This document shows positions 34,879 to 43,305 of a stretch of 64,000 nt of DNA, piece by piece. Within the stretch, counting starts at the first letter, position 1. Every line of letters starts with the position of its first letter. The DNA is taken from assembly GCF_034929435.1 (NCBI RefSeq), contig NZ_JAYFUM010000016.1:62001-126000 (forward strand). The letters run 5' to 3'. The notes beneath the pieces are model-generated. The model did no database searches, was not told where the DNA came from, and saw only the letters and a program-made list of their open reading frames with translations. A program made the translations under genes and the position numbers. This DNA comes from Arcicella rigui. Its GTDB lineage: Bacteria > Bacteroidota > Bacteroidia > Cytophagales > Spirosomataceae.

Positions 34879-36105
34879 TCACTCAACTACTTTCTTTTCT
34901 GTAAAATAAACCACAACTAAAGCAATTAAAAAAGTAATGGAAAACGACAGCAGGGCGTTGCCAATTCCGCCAAAAACTGACACTAAACTTCCTACAAAAA
35001 AGACCGCAGTAGCCGTGAAAAATCTGCCGATATTGAAACAAAAACCTGTGGCTGTGGCTCGAATAGTAGTGGAAAAAAGGGCTGGAATGTAGCTCGATAA
35101 AGAACCTTGGCTGATTCCGAAGAAAAGAGAAAGTAGGGCGGTTTCAAGATAAATGATAGGCGTGAAGCTTGAATTGGTAGTAAACAATAACAAACAAGCT
35201 AAAAAGCAACCTGAAAAAGTAAGCATCAGCGTAATTCTTGAACCTAATTTTTTGATAAGAAATCCAGAAAACATTCCGCCAACAATACCACCGATGCCCA
35301 GCAGCATCATGGTTAGTCCACGTTCTTTTTGTCCGTCCGATGAAGTATTGGCTAATAAACCTTGTACCCATGTTGGAAGCCAAGAAAAAATTGCCCAAAG
35401 ACCAATCAAAACTGAACCAAAAACCAACGAACCGATGAGTAACTTTTTACCATTTTGGGCAGAAAAAATACTTTCTTTTTTCTGTTTTTTATTGAGTCCT
35501 TCACTTTGCCAAATAGAAGATTCCGGCAGAAGCATAATTACAAATGCCAACAAAATGGGAATAATACCCAGCCAAAAAGATTGTCGCCAATTGCCAAAGA
35601 GTACGTTTAAACCACCCGTTAATACAATACCAATCGGAAAAGAAACCGCTAAAATCCCCAAAGCCACTGGACGAGTACTGGCGTTCCAAATTTCGGAAAT
35701 ATAAACAGTGCTGATGAGTAAAACGCCTCCAACGCCCAAACCCGTGAAGAAACGATAGACCAAAAGGCTTTCCCAATTGGCTACAAAAACGGTCATTAAA
35801 GTAAATACGCCATAGAGACCAGCCGAAAAAGCTAAGGTTTTGATTCTACCAATTTTGTCGCTTATAATGCCCAAGGTTAATCCGCCGAACATCCAGCCAA
35901 AAATAAAGGAGGCATTCAAGTACGCACCGATTTGTCCTAATTCATCAACCGAAGGCGTTTTGCCTAATAGTTCAGGAATGGCAACGGGTAAATTAACGGA
36001 CATCAAAGTTGCCACTGTGCCACCCAAAAGATAGCAAAGCATACAAACGGCAAAAGCAATGTTAGTACGTGATTGTACTTGTGTATCATTTAGAAATACT
36101 TCCAT
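34879..36105 (-). CDS. MFS transporter
   Basis: A 408-residue permease with about 12 membrane helices. The loop 2-3 motif IISDKIGRIKTLAFS is the MFS signature, followed by the LLVYRFFTGLGVGGVLLIS helix. It has a repeat of the motif in the second half (FLIKKLGSRITLML). Closest in style to the aromatic-acid/sugar-acid:proton symporters, but the substrate cannot be told. It sits 30 bp downstream of the TonB receptor gene, suggesting outer-membrane import then inner-membrane transport of the same compound. Confidence 0.9.
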   Translation of the reverse strand: MEVFLNDTQVQSRTNIAFAVCMLCYLLGGTVATLMSVNLPVAIPELLGKTPSVDELGQIGAYLNASFIFGWMFGGLTLGIISDKIGRIKTLAFSAGLYGVFTLMTVFVANWESLLVYRFFTGLGVGGVLLISTVYISEIWNASTRPVALGILAVSFPIGIVLTGGLNVLFGNWRQSFWLGIIPILLAFVIMLLPESSIWQSEGLNKKQKKESIFSAQNGKKLLIGSLVFGSVLIGLWAIFSWLPTWVQGLLANTSSDGQKERGLTMMLLGIGGIVGGMFSGFLIKKLGSRITLMLTFSGCFLACLLLFTTNSSFTPIIYLETALLSLFFGISQGSLSSYIPALFSTTIRATATGFCFNIGRFFTATAVFFVGSLVSVFGGIGNALLSFSITFLIALVVVYFTEKKVVE

Positions 36106-36135
36106 GATAAATTTGAAGAAGTTAAATGTTCGATT

Positions 36136-38895
36136 TTATCTAAATAACTCATCAAACGTTAGAGAAACATAATACAAACCACCCACCGCTGGCGAGCCAT
36201 AAGCTTGTACGATATATTGATTAGTAAGGTTATTTGCTCCTAATTTCACCGTAGTTTTTAGGCTCGGCACACGGTAATTTACTTGTGCATCTATCAAACT
36301 ATAAGCAGGAATATTGCCCGGACGGTTTTCATTAAACGTTCCGTACCAATCGAAAGATTCTTGCCAATGCCAAGCTACGCTAAAGCCTAAACGTTCTGTG
36401 ATTTTTGAATTACTAAGGGTTAAATTGGTTTTCCAACGAGGTGTATTGAACGCTGGAATATTGTTTGGATTGGCATCCAAAATATTAAAATCAGACCAAG
36501 TAGAATTGAAACCTACTCTGAAATTTTCAGGTAAAAAGTAGGTCAAACCTAAAGAAACGCCTTGTGAACTTACTTTATCCGCCGCATTGGTATAAAGCTG
36601 GAAAGCCTGAGTTTTGCCTCCTAAAATATCTTGTGCTGCCGCTGAATTTATCGTTCCATCTGAATTTAAAACATTATTTGTCGGACGAATTACGACTTGG
36701 TTAATCAAGAAATTGGTAAAAGTACTTCTGTAATAATTCACATCTACCAAAAGTTTTTGAGCTAATAATCCCTTATAACCAATTTCAAAACTTTGTGTTT
36801 GTTCTGGTTTGATATAAGGCACATTTGATTTTACGAGTTTACTTTTATTGTTTTCAACAGCCGTCGGGAAAGGTACTCCTTTCTGTAAATCGCTTGAAAA
36901 ACCGCTGGCAAAAGCTCCCACAGAAGCCGCTGTAAACGAATTTTCATAAGCATTCAAGCCTGAACTGTTCGCTGGAGCTCCGCCCAAAATGATGATTGGC
37001 CCTACATTCAACTTAATAAATTGGTCTGGAACAGTCGGGTTTCTAAAACCTGTTTGGTACGATGCTCTGAAATTATGATTTTCGGAAGGTGAAAAAACTG
37101 CCGAAGCTCTCGGCGTAAAACTTCCGTTGAAATTTTCGTTTTTATCATAACGACCTGAAAGCGTTAGTTTTAGTTTTTCATCCAAAATAGCTTTTGAGGC
37201 TTGGGCAAAAACGCCAAATTCTTTCACTCGTACTTTATTGATTTTATCGTCAAATAAAGTACCGTTAGTTTCCATATCATACACTCGGTAGCTTCCGCCG
37301 ACTAATAAATTGACTACTTTCAGACTTGAACTTAAATCGTACTGAGCATCCAAATGATACAATTTGCTGTTACTCAATACGCCTGCTCCGCCCAATCCTG
37401 CGGTGGCAATGTACTTGCTTTTTTGTTGTTCAAAATCACTTGAACCTGCCGCAAAGCGTCCTTGGTCGGCAAAAGCTCTGGCTGCCGTATGGTCTTGTCC
37501 AGTTATATTATTGATTTTTCCTGTGTAGGCAGCCGTATAGCGTTCAAACCAAGTGGCATCGGCTTTGTCGGGTGTTACTACGTTTCCGTTTAAATCTCTC
37601 ACCCAAGTACGGTTTATCAATTGGGCTAAAGAACGAGTATTGTAAGAATGATTCGATTGCTCTGCGGTAGAGTATCCTCTGATAAAAAAGTTTGAACCTC
37701 TTAATTCCAAACGGTTTTGAATCAATTTAAAATCATTCAAAGCAAAACGGCTACTTCCTGTATAATTTGCTGTGCCTTGACTATAATTTACCTGATAAAT
37801 AGCTTCCAGACTTTCAGAAATTTTATAGTGCAAAGCCGTATTCAATTTTGTAGAGTAAACGCCATAATTGGCTAAGTCTTTTTCTTCATAACCAGTACGA
37901 GACACTCGTCCGATGCCTTGAATGGTTTGAGCTACTTCGTCGCCATAAATATTCAAGGCATTTCTTCCGGGATTATTTGCTCCACGCTGTGCTACGGGAG
38001 TATTTGGGTCGATGTCGGTATAATTATTGGCGTACCAATCTGTACCTTTCAAATAAGATGCGTTGATTTTGAAAGCGAAACGATTATTGAAAGCTTTGGC
38101 ATAACGCAAGGCGAAATCAGTAAAAGGTTTTGCTCCAGAAGCATTGTCTGAAACGTGATTGATGCCCACTTTTGTTTGTACCGACAAGCCTTCGTATTTG
38201 AAAGGATTTTTGGTAGTTGTCATCAACAAGCCATTAAAAGCTACTGGCCCATAAAGTGCCGAAGCCGCTCCCGGAATTAATTCTACGCCTTCAACGTCTA
38301 AATCTGAAGAACCAAAAAGGTTTCCAACCGCAAAACCCAAGCCGGGCGATTGGTTATCTACACCATCTATCAATTGTAAAAAACGGCTATTCCCTGTTGA
38401 GTTAAATCCACGAGTATTGATTTGCTTGTAAGTCAAGCCACTCGTTACCATATCCAAGGATTTTACATTGACCAAAGCATCATAAAAACTTACCGACGGA
38501 CTTTGCTGAATGGCTTTTGTATCCATTTTTTCAATACTTATCGGTGATTTTTGAATGTTTTCTTCAATTCTTGAGGCAGAAACTACTACTTGTTGTAATA
38601 ATTCATCGCCAGATTTTAATGAAACATTAATTGGTGAATCGTTTGTTACTTCAATCGTTTGGCGTTCGTAGCCAACCATGCTGAAAACTAAAGTAAAAGG
38701 AATTTTGGTAGCGGTTTTCAAGGTAAACAAACCTTCTGCATTGGTGATTGTTCCTGTATTTTTTCCTTTGATGCTGATGCTTACACCTGCCAAAGGTTTT
38801 TTGGTTTCTGCGTCGTTTACTGTACCCGAAAAATTTTGTGCCTTAGCAAAAAAGACACTCAGAAGTATAATGCTTAGAGTAAAGAGTTTTTTCAT
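36136..38895 (-). CDS. TonB-dependent outer-membrane receptor
   Basis: A 919-residue protein. A signal peptide (MKKLFTLSIILLSVFFAKAQ) is followed by a carboxypeptidase-regulatory-like domain (about residues 21-95, GTVNDAETKKPLAGVSIS). Then comes a plug (VVVSASRIEENIQKSPISIE, with INTRGFNSTG and LIDGVDNQSPGL) and a 22-strand barrel to the end, which closes with an aromatic residue pattern (YYVSLTFDELFR). It imports a scarce or large ligand using TonB energy. No SusD partner is nearby, which argues against a polysaccharide system and for a siderophore, cofactor or small organic ligand. It is 53 bp downstream of AhpD-like copy 3. Confidence 0.95.
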   Translation of the reverse strand: MKKLFTLSIILLSVFFAKAQNFSGTVNDAETKKPLAGVSISIKGKNTGTITNAEGLFTLKTATKIPFTLVFSMVGYERQTIEVTNDSPINVSLKSGDELLQQVVVSASRIEENIQKSPISIEKMDTKAIQQSPSVSFYDALVNVKSLDMVTSGLTYKQINTRGFNSTGNSRFLQLIDGVDNQSPGLGFAVGNLFGSSDLDVEGVELIPGAASALYGPVAFNGLLMTTTKNPFKYEGLSVQTKVGINHVSDNASGAKPFTDFALRYAKAFNNRFAFKINASYLKGTDWYANNYTDIDPNTPVAQRGANNPGRNALNIYGDEVAQTIQGIGRVSRTGYEEKDLANYGVYSTKLNTALHYKISESLEAIYQVNYSQGTANYTGSSRFALNDFKLIQNRLELRGSNFFIRGYSTAEQSNHSYNTRSLAQLINRTWVRDLNGNVVTPDKADATWFERYTAAYTGKINNITGQDHTAARAFADQGRFAAGSSDFEQQKSKYIATAGLGGAGVLSNSKLYHLDAQYDLSSSLKVVNLLVGGSYRVYDMETNGTLFDDKINKVRVKEFGVFAQASKAILDEKLKLTLSGRYDKNENFNGSFTPRASAVFSPSENHNFRASYQTGFRNPTVPDQFIKLNVGPIIILGGAPANSSGLNAYENSFTAASVGAFASGFSSDLQKGVPFPTAVENNKSKLVKSNVPYIKPEQTQSFEIGYKGLLAQKLLVDVNYYRSTFTNFLINQVVIRPTNNVLNSDGTINSAAAQDILGGKTQAFQLYTNAADKVSSQGVSLGLTYFLPENFRVGFNSTWSDFNILDANPNNIPAFNTPRWKTNLTLSNSKITERLGFSVAWHWQESFDWYGTFNENRPGNIPAYSLIDAQVNYRVPSLKTTVKLGANNLTNQYIVQAYGSPAVGGLYYVSLTFDELFR

Positions 38896-38948
38896 GGAAA
38901 AAGGTTTTTGTGTGGTTAAAATGTGGAGGCTTTGAAAGATAAAATGGT

Positions 38949-39521
38949 TTATCCTTCATGTTCTTTTTTCAATTGTTCGTAAATGGCTGGTACTCTGTTG
39001 TAGCCGTTGGTCGTGATGCGTTGTCCTAATTTTTCATAAAAAGCTGGCTCGGCAGGCGTTACACTTGCCAGACCGTCCACGTACTTATTGTAAAGGCAAA
39101 ACAGAGCGGCAATCAATACCGTATCGTGAATTTCACGGTCGCTTGCTCCAGCCGTTTTTGCTCGTTCGATGTCTTGCACAGTAACATTTTTGCCATTTTG
39201 CTGTACGTGACTTGCAATTGCCAACAAAGCTTTCATTTTATCAGAAACAGGAGCAGTTTCAAAATCGGCTTTTACCATTTCGCAGGTTTCACTTTCCCCT
39301 AAAAGAATATTGGCTGCCGAAGTATGGGCGGTTGTACAAAACTTACATTGGTTTTGTGAAGAAACTAAAGTGGCAATTAATTCACGTTCGCCTTCTGAAA
39401 GCGTTGATTCTCCTCTGAGTAAAATTTGGGTTAGTTCACGAATGGGCTGAGCCGTATCTTGGCGATACTCTAATAAACCCGTAATACCGGGTAAGTGAAC
39501 AGCTAAAGGAATATGAGGCAT
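38949..39521 (-). CDS. AhpD-like peroxidase-related protein, copy 3
   Basis: A 190-residue paralogue and first gene of the operon (copy 3, TonB receptor, MFS, copy 2, copy 1). The active site is QNQCKFCTTAHTSAAN with CxxC and His. It has a longer charged C-terminal tail (EQLKKEHEG) than the other two. Its promoter carries operators over both the -33 and -7 boxes. A catabolic or detoxifying role is possible: AhpD proteins reduce peroxides, and related decarboxylases act in aromatic degradation. Which one applies cannot be read from the sequence. Confidence 0.9.
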   Translation of the reverse strand: MPHIPLAVHLPGITGLLEYRQDTAQPIRELTQILLRGESTLSEGERELIATLVSSQNQCKFCTTAHTSAANILLGESETCEMVKADFETAPVSDKMKALLAIASHVQQNGKNVTVQDIERAKTAGASDREIHDTVLIAALFCLYNKYVDGLASVTPAEPAFYEKLGQRITTNGYNRVPAIYEQLKKEHEG

Positions 39522-39579
39522 GATGTTTTGAGAATTTTAATTGTATCAATCTTAGAATAAATTGAATAAAATAATTTTG

Positions 39580-39596
39580 TTCCAAATTTATGGAAA
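39580..39596. promoter_or_regulatory. Palindromic operator over the -7 box of the AhpD-TonB-MFS operon
   Basis: TTCCA-aattta-TGGAAA. The minus-strand -7 element TAAATTTG (39583-39590) lies inside it, about 60 bp from the first ATG. Confidence 0.76.
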
Positions 39597-39608
39597 ATAA
39601 TTTTATTA

Positions 39609-39625
39609 TTCCAAATAAGTGGAAA
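39609..39625. promoter_or_regulatory. Palindromic operator over the -33 box of the same promoter
   Basis: TTCCA-aataag-TGGAAA, the same N6 as the DUF3179 site. It contains the minus-strand -33 TTTG (39612-39615), 21 nt from the -7 box. Its centre is 29 bp from the -7 operator. Confidence 0.76.
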
Positions 39626-39756
39626 AAATTAATGCTCAAGAAATGCCTATAAATGAATTTTGGGTTTAAATGAATGATTTTAAAGGGAATTTTGAAGTAT
39701 TTGAGCTTCAATTAGGAAAAAATAGTGAGGAATATCTTGAAAATAGCCTGAGTATA

Positions 39757-39772
39757 TTCCATTTTGTTGGAA
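39757..39772. promoter_or_regulatory. Upstream palindromic operator of the AhpD-TonB-MFS operon
   Basis: TTCCA-ttttgt-TGGAA inside the longer palindrome atattcca...tggaatat; centred 148 bp upstream of the -33 site. Confidence 0.68.
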
Positions 39773-39810
39773 TATTTGAGTTAATTTTACAGTTGTTTGG
39801 AGAATAAAAA

Positions 39811-39845
39811 AGGGAAAAACTTCTGAATGAAGCCTTTCCCTTGAT
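39811..39845 (-). terminator. Terminator of the coiled-coil gene
   Basis: On the minus strand AAGGGAAA and TTTTTCCCTT arms surround a 14-15 nt loop, then TTTTTAT. It isolates the upstream gene from the operon at 39521. Confidence 0.78.
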
Positions 39846-39864
39846 TAATTTTATCAGCTTAATG

Positions 39865-40269
39865 CTAAAGCGTTTGTGGGTCGTTTAAAGAAGGATTGTT
39901 TAAGTTTTCAATCGTTTGATTTCTTAATGCTTGAATAAAACGTTCAGTTTCTTCAATTGATTCTTCTTGACCAGAAAGTTTCTTGACTAAATTTAATAAA
40001 TGCGTTTGCGTTTGTAACATCACAGCAAGTGTAATTTGGTTATCCGCAATTTGTCTTTGGTTACGAATAATACTTACTTGATTGTTGACGATAATTTCTT
40101 GATTCTTGATAATCGTTGTCTGATTCTGAATCACTAAATCATGGTTATCAGCATTACGCTTTTGGTTTTCAATCATAATGTCATGATTCCCCACAATTCT
40201 TTGTTGCATATCTTTTAAGAAATTATGCTCGGCAATCAATTTTTGTAGTATTTCCTCTATGTTCTGCAT
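39865..40269 (-). CDS. Heptad-repeat coiled-coil protein with Asn-Gln layers
   Basis: A 134-residue soluble protein I cannot assign to a family. From about residue 27 to 85 it repeats a 7-residue unit of the form x-x-N-(H/Q)-x-x-(I/V): NHDIMIENQKRNADNHDLVI and then NQTTIIKNQEIIVNNQVSII. Isoleucine/valine at one core position and asparagine at the other would form a parallel coiled coil with polar Asn layers, as in trimeric adhesin stalks, but without a signal peptide or anchor. A short helix plus a Pro-containing tail follows. Its role is unknown; it could be a scaffold or oligomerisation subunit. It is divergent from the TauE-type permease. Confidence 0.7.
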   Translation of the reverse strand: MQNIEEILQKLIAEHNFLKDMQQRIVGNHDIMIENQKRNADNHDLVIQNQTTIIKNQEIIVNNQVSIIRNQRQIADNQITLAVMLQTQTHLLNLVKKLSGQEESIEETERFIQALRNQTIENLNNPSLNDPQTL

Positions 40270-40349
40270 AACGACACTCTGTTCAAGAGAGTTTTTTAAT
40301 TGAAAAATGCGTTTACCTTTGTTTACCGTAAAATTAAAGATTTTTATTG

Positions 40350-41339
40350 ATGCAAACCGACAAACTTAAAAAAATCAAATTACCTTGGCTTTACCTCTCT
40401 TTTTTTATCACGGTAATGGTGTGTTGGACTTTTTACATGTTTTCAACAGAAAGTTTTGATATTTACTTGCGACATGGCTATGCCGTACTAACCATGATTT
40501 TTGGTTCTTTCATTGCAGGTTCAAGCCCCGAAGGAAGTGCCGCCATTGCTTATCCAGTTTTTACTTTACTCCTCAAAATTCCACCAGCCGTAGCTCGTAA
40601 CTTTGCTTTTGCTATTCAAAGCATCGGGATGACTTCTGCAAGTTTGTTGATTCTGAATCTAAAAATTAAAGTGGAATGGAATTATATCAAGTACGTAACT
40701 TTCGGAGGCATATTTGGCTTGATTTTCGGTACTTATTATATCGTTCCTTTGATTTCTCCGCCTTTGGCAAAGCTCTTTTTTGTGTCGCTTTGGCTAAGTT
40801 TTGGGCTGGTACTTTGGTACGAAAACACCAAACCAAAACGAGAAGTATTCGATAAAATTCAGTCTTTTCAGCGTTCGGATATGGCTCGTTTGCTCTTTTT
40901 CGGACTTATCGGTGGAATGATTTCTTCTATTTTCGGAACAGGCATTAATATTTTTTCTTTCTGTTTGATGACGATTTATTACCGTATCGACGAAAAAGTA
41001 GCCGTGCCTTCATCGGTAATTATCATGACATTAGAAACCATTTTGGGCTTTTTCCTTCATGCAGGTTTGATTCAAGATTTCCAACAAGAAGCCTTTGAAA
41101 TGTGGTTGGCTTGTATTCCATTTGTAGCGATTTTTGCCCCTTTAGGGGCTTTTGTAATCAGCAAAGTACCTCGAAAAGTAGTGGCTACTTTTTTGTATAT
41201 TATTCTAATAGTACAATTTTTTGGAGCAATTTGGGTGATTAAACCTAACCTCTTTCAGCTTTCATTATGTGTTATTACTTTGCTTCTGGGTTTAGGAATT
41301 TTTCTTTATTTGGCAAATGTGAAAAGGGTGGAGGCGTAG
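40350..41339 (+). CDS. TauE/SafE-type membrane permease
   Basis: A 329-residue integral membrane protein with eight or nine helices. The first repeat has AIAYPVFTLLLKIPPAVARNFAFAI and the second has LIGGMISSIFGTGINIFSF plus VAVPSSVIIMTLETILGFF, the internal duplication typical of the family. Members export sulfite, sulfoacetate or other anions. I start at ATG 40350; a TTG one codon earlier is also in frame. A 21-bp-stem terminator follows. Confidence 0.85.
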   Translation: MQTDKLKKIKLPWLYLSFFITVMVCWTFYMFSTESFDIYLRHGYAVLTMIFGSFIAGSSPEGSAAIAYPVFTLLLKIPPAVARNFAFAIQSIGMTSASLLILNLKIKVEWNYIKYVTFGGIFGLIFGTYYIVPLISPPLAKLFFVSLWLSFGLVLWYENTKPKREVFDKIQSFQRSDMARLLFFGLIGGMISSIFGTGINIFSFCLMTIYYRIDEKVAVPSSVIIMTLETILGFFLHAGLIQDFQQEAFEMWLACIPFVAIFAPLGAFVISKVPRKVVATFLYIILIVQFFGAIWVIKPNLFQLSLCVITLLLGLGIFLYLANVKRVEA

Positions 41340-41353
41340 GTTTGTGTCCTTAT

Positions 41354-41402
41354 AGAATCAAAAAGCGGTCAGGAGTTAATTTCCTGACCGCTTTTTGATT
41401 CT
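41354..41402. terminator. Long bidirectional terminator
   Basis: A perfect 21-bp stem (41354-41374 with 41382-41402) with a 7-nt loop and AAAAA/TTTTT flanks inside the stem. It lies between the convergent permease and GH125 genes. Confidence 0.95.
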
Positions 41403-41439
41403 GTCATTATGAACAACTTACTTCTAATTCTCTAAATAC

Positions 41440-42861
41440 CTACAATTTCACACTCAATAAATGTGGTCTTTCACGCTCAATTTTTAGCATTAATTCACCG
41501 AACAAAGTATTTGCCCAAGCAAACCATTTACGAGTAAATTTGGTAGCATCGTCTTTATCAAAAGATTCGTGCATAAAGCCTGTATTGGCATGCGTCTTTT
41601 TCAAGAAACGTAATTGTGCCAAAATCTCTTGGTCATTCGTAGAAGTCATCGCACGCATGATGATACTCATGGGCCAAATTTGGTTAACTAAAGTATGCGG
41701 ACTACCCACGCCTTCGGCATCTTTTCCTTTGAAGAAATAAGGATTATTTTCGCTAAAGATAAATTTACGGGTATTTTGATAAATTGGGTCGTTGAGTTTC
41801 AGTGCCCCTAAATATGGTAAAGCCATTAAATTTGGTACGTTGGCATCATCTTGCAACAAGCGGTTGCCATAACCATCTACTTCCAAAGCATACATTTGTC
41901 CATAAATCGGATGTGAAATAATGGCGTGTTTTTTCACCGCTTGCTCTACCTGATTGGCAAAATCTGTACATTCTTTCGCAAAATCAGTTTCTTTATAAAC
42001 TTTTGTGGCAATCTCTGCGATTTGTCGGAATGAAGTAACGGCAAACAAATTTGAGGGAATCAGGTACGGAAAAGTAGTGGCATCGTCGGAAGGACGGAAA
42101 ATGCTATTAATCAACCCGTTTGGTTTGGTTGGGTTTCCGTAGCCATTGCCTGGCACAGTATCAGTTGACCAAGAAGTAGTTCTTCCGAAATGATAAGGCC
42201 CTTTGCCATGAAAACGCTGTTGTTCTCTACAAGTAGCGATAATCAATTTGGCAGCTTTCAACCATTTTTCATCAAAAATGCTGGTATCGTTGGCGGTTTT
42301 CCAATAATGATAAGCCAAACGAACGGTATAACACAAAGAGTCCAATTCCCATTTTCTTTCATGTAATTCGGGTTTCATGTCTGTATGGTCTGAAAGCCAT
42401 TCAGATTTTCCCGGTCCATCGTTGAAAGCATTGGCATAAGGGTCAATCAAAATACACTCTGTTTGGCGGTTTACAACGCCAGCGATAAGCTCTTTCAATT
42501 TTTCATCTTGCTTAATCAAAGGCAAATAAGGCCAAACCTGAGCCGTACTATCACGCAACCACATCGCATGAATATCGCCAGTAATCACAAAAGTATCAGG
42601 GCGATTATCCTTGATTTTGAAATGAACCGTAGTATCTAAAGTATTCGGGAAACAGTTTTCAAACATCCAAGCTACTTCCGCATCTTTGATGCTGGTTTTC
42701 ATACGCTTGATGGTTGATTCAATAATGCTACTGCTAAAATTTCTTTTAGCCAAAGGTACACGAACAGTAGGGAAATCGTTGGCAAAAACAGGAGAATTTG
42801 CCATTAAACCAATACTTGCTATTGAGCTTGTTTTAATAAATGTTCTGCGGTCAATGTTCAT
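41440..42861 (-). CDS. GH125 exo-alpha-1,6-mannosidase, Tat-exported
   Basis: A 473-residue protein of the DUF1237/GH125 family, metal-independent inverting alpha-mannosidases. The N-terminus carries a twin-arginine-like signal (DRRTFIKTSSIASIGLMANS, RR at residues 5-6). The catalytic core has the conserved TGDIHAMWLRDSTAQVWPYL and GKSEWLSDHTDM segments, the FRPSDDATTFPYLIPSNLF stretch, and LDSLCYTVRLAYHYW. It probably trims alpha-1,6-mannose from glycans in the periplasm. No glycan-utilisation genes adjoin it. Confidence 0.93.
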   Translation of the reverse strand: MNIDRRTFIKTSSIASIGLMANSPVFANDFPTVRVPLAKRNFSSSIIESTIKRMKTSIKDAEVAWMFENCFPNTLDTTVHFKIKDNRPDTFVITGDIHAMWLRDSTAQVWPYLPLIKQDEKLKELIAGVVNRQTECILIDPYANAFNDGPGKSEWLSDHTDMKPELHERKWELDSLCYTVRLAYHYWKTANDTSIFDEKWLKAAKLIIATCREQQRFHGKGPYHFGRTTSWSTDTVPGNGYGNPTKPNGLINSIFRPSDDATTFPYLIPSNLFAVTSFRQIAEIATKVYKETDFAKECTDFANQVEQAVKKHAIISHPIYGQMYALEVDGYGNRLLQDDANVPNLMALPYLGALKLNDPIYQNTRKFIFSENNPYFFKGKDAEGVGSPHTLVNQIWPMSIIMRAMTSTNDQEILAQLRFLKKTHANTGFMHESFDKDDATKFTRKWFAWANTLFGELMLKIERERPHLLSVKL

Positions 42862-43132
42862 TATAATCTATCGTTTTAAATAAAAAATTGGATTGGATAA
42901 AAGCTCAATTTCTATAATTTTTTTAGGCTATCTAACCTTTTTTATAAAGATACTTATGGAGAAAAGTACTCATTTTTCTTTTCGGTAGGAGTATGAAAAG
43001 GAGAGGGGCGAACTGCTTGAAAACTTGTGATTCTAAGTCTTATAATTGCGATAATTTTCGTTTTTATTCGGGAAATTGCGTCAAAAAGAGAGGATTGATA
43101 GGCTCGGAACATATCAAAGAGAGCTTTTTACC

Positions 43133-43247
43133 GCAAAATCCCGCAAAAAAGCCTCGTGTGATATGCTTTTAGCGAGCCACTCCTCACTCCGAGCGAGGAT
43201 TACGAGGCTTTTAGAGAGGAAAGGCTTGCTTAGAGATGGGATTTTGC
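43133..43247. repeat. Nested inverted-repeat element
   Basis: Three nested stems: gcaaaatccc (43133-43142) with gggattttgc (43238-43247), aaaagcctcgt (43147-43157) with acgaggctttt (43202-43212), and tcctc (43181-43185) with gagga (43195-43199). Direct ccgcaaaa copies (43131, 43141) and agcgag copies (43171, 43192) add to it. Base composition is richer in GC than the flanks. The other parts of the 42862-43305 gap hold no gene I credit; the 69-residue plus frame over it is likely a by-product of the repeats. Confidence 0.75.
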
Positions 43248-43305
43248 TTCTTTTAGTTGGGTTTACTTTACAAAAAGAAGAGTAGTCGTGAGTGAAAAAA
43301 AGCTA

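Noticed and set aside
43133..43247. Possible integron attC site.
   Set aside because: No integrase nearby, and I could not recognise the conserved core sites.
43076..43285. 69-residue plus frame over the nested repeat.
   Set aside because: Its codons come from the inverted repeats themselves; no homologous look.
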